The notes below the pieces were generated by a model. The model did no database searches and was not told where the DNA came from. It saw only the letters and a program-made list of their open reading frames with translations. Positions 13,954 to 17,467 of a stretch of 17,467 bases of DNA are shown piece by piece (position 1 is the stretch's first letter; each line of letters starts with the position of its first letter). The position numbers and the translations under genes are program-made. Source of the DNA: Clostridiales bacterium UBA1763 (GTDB lineage Bacteria > Bacillota > Clostridia > Oscillospirales > Oscillospiraceae); NCBI GenBank assembly GCA_002314685.1, contig DCHB01000084.1:927-18393 (forward strand). Direction: 5' to 3'.

Positions 13954-13982
13954 ATTATATCAGAACATCTGACAGCCGTCAA
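13954..13982 (-). promoter_or_regulatory. Promoter of the riboswitch-permease unit
   Basis: On the minus strand TTGACG (13977-13982) and perfect TATAAT (13954-13959) are separated by 17 bases. The predicted start near 13947 coincides with the first bases of the aptamer. Confidence 0.88.
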
Positions 13983-14029
13983 GCTTGTGTCATAACGACA
14001 ATCCCCGTATAATATCATAAACGGGCGTA

Positions 14030-14887
14030 TCATTCTTCGCTCTCGTAATAATACGAATAATCTATACCCTTCATGATGATGTCTCGGTTATTTATATCTT
14101 CTGTTAAAGCCATACTAAGCAAAAGAATGATTTTTCCCGGGTTAACAACACTTTCCTTCATCGCCGTCAAATACTCGTTTTTGTCGATTTGGCTCCAATC
14201 TACGCACTTTTTCAAGTTCTTTTTCAGTATTAAATCAAGCCAGATGCGGGTGCTTCGTCCGTTTCCCTCCATAAAGGGGTGTGCGACATTCATTTCAACA
14301 TACTTTTTAACTATATTTTCGAACGTATCCTCCGGCATAGCTTCGACGGAAGAAAGTGCAGCGGGCAAAAACTTAGCAGGGGCAAACGCAAAACCGCCCT
14401 TTGAAATATTTAATGTACGAATCTGTCCCGCAAAATCGTAAAGTCCACCGAAAATATAACCGTGAATTTGTTGAAGCCCCTTTGTTGTACCGATTTCGAT
14501 ATTGTTGATAAAACCGCTTTCAAACAGCTCGTATGCCTTTTGTTTGCTCTTTTCATCAAGAGATGTTTCCATATTTTTAATCCATTTACTGAAAACATCT
14601 GCTTTTTTACTCGGAATCAATGCAATTACGGTATTCAGTCCGTTATCATCCACCACATCGGTATTATAATATTTGCCGTCATTAGCTTTTAATTTCAGTT
14701 GTCGACAAATTGTCGACAACTCACTTTTTCTACGCTTAATCGCATTCCAATAAGAACGCGGATTTTTGGATTTCGTCAGTGCTTCGGCAATATCCATTGC
14801 GCAAAACCACCATTTTGCGCTTTCCTCGTCCCAAACGGCACGTACCGGAATATCTTCAAAAAAACGAATGGAAGTCTTGTTTGTCAT
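14030..14887 (-). CDS. Fic-family AMP transferase with N-terminal BRO-N-like domain
   Basis: The 285-residue protein combines an N-terminal BRO/antirepressor-like domain (about 5-105: IRFFEDIPVRAVWDEE, WWFCAMDIAEAL, a helical stretch, then FSKWI) with a Fic domain. The Fic motif HPFMEGNGRSTR (203-214) is complete, including H203, E207 and both arginines, and DFAGQIRTLNISKGGF marks the flap. Fic enzymes move AMP or another nucleotide part onto hydroxyl groups of target proteins. Near the C-terminus, S278-YYY-E282-S resembles the autoinhibitory (S/T)xxxE(G/N) motif of class III Fic proteins, with S instead of G/N at the end. No separate antitoxin is evident. The ATG follows GGAGGAACGCTC. It is the last gene of an AT-rich block, in line with horizontal acquisition; BRO-N domains are common in phages and mobile elements. 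Confidence 0.88.
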   Translation of the reverse strand: MTNKTSIRFFEDIPVRAVWDEESAKWWFCAMDIAEALTKSKNPRSYWNAIKRRKSELSTICRQLKLKANDGKYYNTDVVDDNGLNTVIALIPSKKADVFSKWIKNMETSLDEKSKQKAYELFESGFINNIEIGTTKGLQQIHGYIFGGLYDFAGQIRTLNISKGGFAFAPAKFLPAALSSVEAMPEDTFENIVKKYVEMNVAHPFMEGNGRSTRIWLDLILKKNLKKCVDWSQIDKNEYLTAMKESVVNPGKIILLLSMALTEDINNRDIIMKGIDYSYYYESEE

Positions 14888-14949
14888 GAGCGTTCCTCCG
14901 CGCTTAATGTATTCATGCTTCTGATATATTTGCTTAATTTCGGCACTTG

Positions 14950-15201
14950 TTAAGGAGCAATTCGCTTATCAGTGACTATACCGTAAACATAAGAAGGTCC
15001 CCAAACATCTGCTTTTTGTAATTTTGAAGGCGAAGGATTTTCGATTTTCATTGCTAAATCAAACATTTCTTTTGTTATATGTCTTCTATTATCATTATTT
15101 ATCAAAATGTAATCCGTATAAACTACATAAGAATACTCTATTCCTGTGATAGTTTTGAATGTTTCGCCCTCGTGACATATAATTTTGTTCCAAATATCCA
15201 T
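14950..15201 (-). CDS. Small protein of unknown function
   Basis: The 83-residue ORF begins MDIWNKIICHEGETF and ends near GPSYVYGIVTDKRIAP. I do not recognise a named domain. The WNKI..EGE.F.TITG start and the GPSYVYGI.TD.RI end recall a conserved small family seen beside accessory genes, but this is memory rather than a search. It has no signal peptide or membrane segment, and charge and aromatic residues are spread evenly. AAAGGTG lies 8 bases before the ATG, and the upstream gene stops 7 bases before it, so the two are co-transcribed. The 62-bp gap to the Fic gene has no terminator. Function unknown. Confidence 0.7.
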   Translation of the reverse strand: MDIWNKIICHEGETFKTITGIEYSYVVYTDYILINNDNRRHITKEMFDLAMKIENPSPSKLQKADVWGPSYVYGIVTDKRIAP

Positions 15202-15208
15202 TTATAAT

Positions 15209-15568
15209 TCACCTTTCAAATAAAATCATTTCATTTTCAATATCAACATCAACAGTTTTATATCCTGCATATAGCCAACTCAATGCAATTGAATGAGTTG
15301 TAGTATTTGCCCAAAAAGCACGGTGCACTCTTGCAGAGTCGGGCAATTTGAAGCCGATGACATTTTCAATTTCCGAAAATGATAATCTTACAGGTTTTCC
15401 CTCCGCCTGAAACAGGCGCTCTGTCAATTTTCTATATTTTTTACTTATCTTTCCTGATTCTTCATCTTTGGATGCGGCTTGTATATTTTTTGATTTTAAG
15501 GCCTCAACCTCATCTTCAAGTTGTTTTATTCTATTCAACATTTCAAGAATAATCCTGTCATAATCCAT
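15209..15568 (-). CDS. Coiled-coil protein with a DUF7662-like domain
   Basis: This 119-residue protein starts with an amphipathic heptad-like helix (about 3-27, MLNRIKQLEDEVEALKSK) and a polar linker. Residues 45-118 carry the pattern YRKLTERL...LSFSEIENVIGFKLPDSAR...FWANTTTHSIALSWLYAGYKTVDVDI, which resembles the DUF7662 family often found in phage-like and defence-associated neighbourhoods. W86 and W98 match the conserved tryptophans of that pattern. Its biochemical function is not known to me; the coiled coil suggests oligomerisation. It is the first gene after a strong promoter, with AAGGATAGGGA before the ATG. AT-rich composition sets it and the next two genes apart from their flanks. 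Confidence 0.7.
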   Translation of the reverse strand: MDYDRIILEMLNRIKQLEDEVEALKSKNIQAASKDEESGKISKKYRKLTERLFQAEGKPVRLSFSEIENVIGFKLPDSARVHRAFWANTTTHSIALSWLYAGYKTVDVDIENEMILFER

Positions 15569-15668
15569 GCCATTTCCCTATCCTTCATATTTATTTGTAA
15601 AAAGAGTATAAAACCATAACGTTAATGCTATGAAATCATATATTATATTCTATCTGCTAACAGGTCAT

Positions 15669-15697
15669 AGTATATAATACTGCAAAGTATTTGTCAA
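15669..15697 (-). promoter_or_regulatory. Promoter of the accessory block
   Basis: On the minus strand TTGACA (15692-15697) and TATACT (15669-15674) are 17 bases apart. The leader of about 95 bases before the first gene contains one more TGTTAGCA octamer (complement at 15655-15662), just past the -10 box, and the palindrome TAACGTTA (15617-15624). Either could be an operator. Nothing else was seen in 15569-15743. Confidence 0.85.
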
Positions 15698-15743
15698 CAC
15701 TTTTTATGACTTTCCGTGACATTTTGTGACATAAGCAGCAAAC

Positions 15744-15779
15744 ACAAAATCCCCGTGCTTCTTATTGAAGTACGGGGAT
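15744..15779 (-). terminator. Intrinsic terminator after ppdK
   Basis: On the minus strand ATCCCCGTACTTC (15779-15767) pairs with GAAGCACGGGGAT (15761-15749), with one A-C mismatch, around AATAA, and runs into TTTTGTGTTT. It lies 12 bases past the ppdK stop. Confidence 0.85.
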
Positions 15780-15791
15780 GTTTATTAGATA

Positions 15792-17467
15792 TTACTTGCT
15801 TTCCTTTATAGCTGCCTGGGCGGCGGCGAGGCGTGCGATGGGGACGCGGAAGGGGCTGCAGGAGACATAGTCAAGTCCGACCTTGTGGCAGAACTCGACG
15901 GACGAGGGGTCGCCGCCGTGCTCGCCGCAGATGCCGAGGTGCAGGTCACTGCGGGTGCTTCTGCCAAGCTTGCAAGCCATTTCCACGAGCTTGCCTACGC
16001 CTGTCTGGTCGAGGCGTGCAAACGGGTCGTTCTCGTAAATCTTCTTGTCGTAGTATGCGCCGAGGAACTTGCCTGCGTCGTCACGGCTGAAGCCGAAGGT
16101 CATCTGAGTGAGGTCGTTTGTGCCGAAGGAGAAGAACTCTGCTTCCTTTGCGATGTCGTCGGCAGTCAGTGCGGCTCTCGGAATTTCAATCATGGTACCG
16201 ACAAGGTACTTCATGTCGATGCCCGACTTTGCGATTATCTCGTCAGCGTTCTTGACAACTACGTTCTTGACGTACTTGAGCTCCTTGACCTCGCCTACCA
16301 GCGGAATCATGATTTCGGGAACCATGTTCCACTCGGGATGTCTCTTCTGAACGTTGATTGCGGCGTTTATTACGGCGCGGGTCTGCATTGCGGCAATCTC
16401 GGGATAGGTTACTGCGAGACGGCAGCCGCGGTGTCCCATCATGGGGTTGAACTCGTGCAGGGATGTGATTATTGCCTTAATCTGTGCAACAGACTTGTTC
16501 TGTGCCTTTGCAAGTGCCTCGATGTCTGCCTCTTCGGTGGGAACGAACTCATGGAGAGGAGGATCGAGGAAGCGGATCGTTACGGGGCAGCCTTCCATTG
16601 CCTCGTAGATGCCCTCAAAGTCTGCCTGCTGCATGGGCTGAAGCTTTGCGAGTGCGGCTTCGCGCTCCTCGAGCGTGTCGGAGCAAATCATTTCGCGGAA
16701 TGCGGCGATACGGTCGGAGTTGAAGAACATATGCTCTGTTCTTGTAAGACCGATGCCCTGTGCGCCGAGCTCGCGTGCCTTGCGTGCATCGTGCGGAGTG
16801 TCGGCATTTGTTCTGACCTTGAGGCGGCGATACTTGTCTGCCCATGCCATGATTCTGCCGAACTCGCCTGCTATGGAAGCATCAACGGTTGCGATGATGC
16901 CGTCGTAAATCTTGCCTGTGGAGCCGTCAAGGGAGATGAAGTCGCCTTCCTTGAAAACCTTGCCGCCGAGGGTGAACTGCTTGTTTGCCTCATCCATTGC
17001 GATTTCGCCGCAGCCCGAGACACAGCACTTGCCCATGCCTCTTGCAACAACTGCCGCGTGGCTGGTCATGCCGCCGCGAACGGTGAGGATGCCCTGTGCA
17101 GCCTTCATGCCCTCGATGTCCTCGGGAGAGGTCTCGAGTCTGACGAGGACGACCTTTTCGCCTCTGTCGTTCCATTCCTTTGCTTCCTCAGCGGTGAACA
17201 CGACCTTGCCGCACGCCGCGCCGGGGGATGCGCCGAGGCCCTTGCCCATCGGGGTTGCCGCCTTGAGTGCGGCGGTGTCAAACTGAGGATGAAGCAGGGT
17301 GTCGAGGTTTCTGGGGTCTATCATTGCAACTGCTTCGCTCTCGGAAATCATGCCCTCGTCAACGAGGTCGCAGGCGATCTTGAGTGCCGCCTGTGCGGTG
17401 CGCTTGCCGTTACGGGTCTGGAGCATATAGAGCTTGCCGTTTTCGACGGTGAACTCCATGTCCTGCA
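15792..17467 (-). CDS. ppdK: Pyruvate phosphate dikinase, C-terminal part (gene cut by window edge)
   Basis: PPDK interconverts pyruvate, ATP and phosphate with phosphoenolpyruvate, AMP and pyrophosphate; in anaerobic Clostridia it often serves glycolysis in the pyruvate-forming direction. The 557 visible residues begin QDMEFTVENGKLYMLQTRNG, which lies inside the family (full length near 875), so the ATG at 17457-17459 is internal and the frame stays open to the edge. Present are the end of the ATP-grasp domain, the swivelling phosphohistidine domain with TSHAAVVARGMG (His in TSHAA) and the PEP/pyruvate barrel with LTRTEHMFF, FGTNDLTQMTFGFSRDD and the catalytic cysteine in HLGICGEHGG. The ending, PFRVPIARLAAAQAAI, is typical. 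The PEP synthase and EI families lack this combination of linker motifs. The N-terminal ATP-binding region is not visible. Confidence 0.95.
   Translation of the reverse strand, partial: QDMEFTVENGKLYMLQTRNGKRTAQAALKIACDLVDEGMISESEAVAMIDPRNLDTLLHPQFDTAALKAATPMGKGLGASPGAACGKVVFTAEEAKEWNDRGEKVVLVRLETSPEDIEGMKAAQGILTVRGGMTSHAAVVARGMGKCCVSGCGEIAMDEANKQFTLGGKVFKEGDFISLDGSTGKIYDGIIATVDASIAGEFGRIMAWADKYRRLKVRTNADTPHDARKARELGAQGIGLTRTEHMFFNSDRIAAFREMICSDTLEEREAALAKLQPMQQADFEGIYEAMEGCPVTIRFLDPPLHEFVPTEEADIEALAKAQNKSVAQIKAIITSLHEFNPMMGHRGCRLAVTYPEIAAMQTRAVINAAINVQKRHPEWNMVPEIMIPLVGEVKELKYVKNVVVKNADEIIAKSGIDMKYLVGTMIEIPRAALTADDIAKEAEFFSFGTNDLTQMTFGFSRDDAGKFLGAYYDKKIYENDPFARLDQTGVGKLVEMACKLGRSTRSDLHLGICGEHGGDPSSVEFCHKVGLDYVSCSPFRVPIARLAAAQAAIKESK

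Noticed and set aside
14003..14026. Terminator after the Fic gene
   Set aside because: A CCCGT/ACGGG hairpin is present, but it has a long loop and no T run on the minus strand.

Overview
The window looks like a chromosomal segment from a Clostridia-class Firmicute, most likely a gut Oscillospiraceae/Ruminococcaceae-type organism. This is inferred from the mid-range GC content, the sigma-A style promoters (TTGACA-17-TATAAT), strong AGGAGG ribosome binding sites, abundant intrinsic terminators, a pyruvate phosphate dikinase, a short Bacillus-type CysE, and intergenic repeats of a kind common in gut Clostridia. The species cannot be named from the sequence alone.

Layout. 1-430 holds a cluster of TGTTAGCA/TGCTAACA octamers, a complete tRNA-Arg(CCT), and a truncated 5' half of a second tRNA-Arg(CCT) that still sits behind a good promoter. 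484-3544 is a single-gene unit: promoter, a 985-residue fused ABC transporter of MacB type, and a terminator. 3545-3904 is a patchwork of direct and inverted repeats that runs into the end of cysE. 3888-5707 (minus) is the cysteine biosynthesis operon cysK-cysE. It is preceded by a promoter, a 24-codon leader peptide with 8 Cys codons, an intrinsic terminator and a competing antiterminator, which together look like a ribosome-mediated cysteine attenuator. 5745-10857 (minus) is thiN-mnmG-mnmA with overlapping ends, followed by guaB with its own promoter. 10927-12458 (plus) is a monocistronic gene for a degenerate kinase C-lobe, a membrane segment and an extracellular C-type lectin domain. 12472-13982 (minus) is an ArsB/NhaD-like permease behind a promoter, a probable yybP-ykoY manganese riboswitch and a terminator. 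14030-15697 (minus) is an AT-rich accessory block: a coiled-coil/DUF7662-like protein, a small unknown protein and a BRO-N/Fic protein. 15744-17467 (minus) is the C-terminal two thirds of ppdK, running off the window edge.

How the parts relate. CysE makes O-acetylserine and CysK turns it and sulfide into cysteine, so Cys codons in their own leader would give product-responsive control. MnmG and MnmA both modify U34 of the same tRNAs and are translationally coupled by a 4-base overlap. The permease is probably a metal-responsive transporter because of its leader. The Fic block looks acquired: it differs in base composition from its flanks and encodes accessory-type proteins.

The strongest candidates for under-described biology are the Cys-codon attenuator, the riboswitch-controlled permease and the pseudokinase-lectin fusion.
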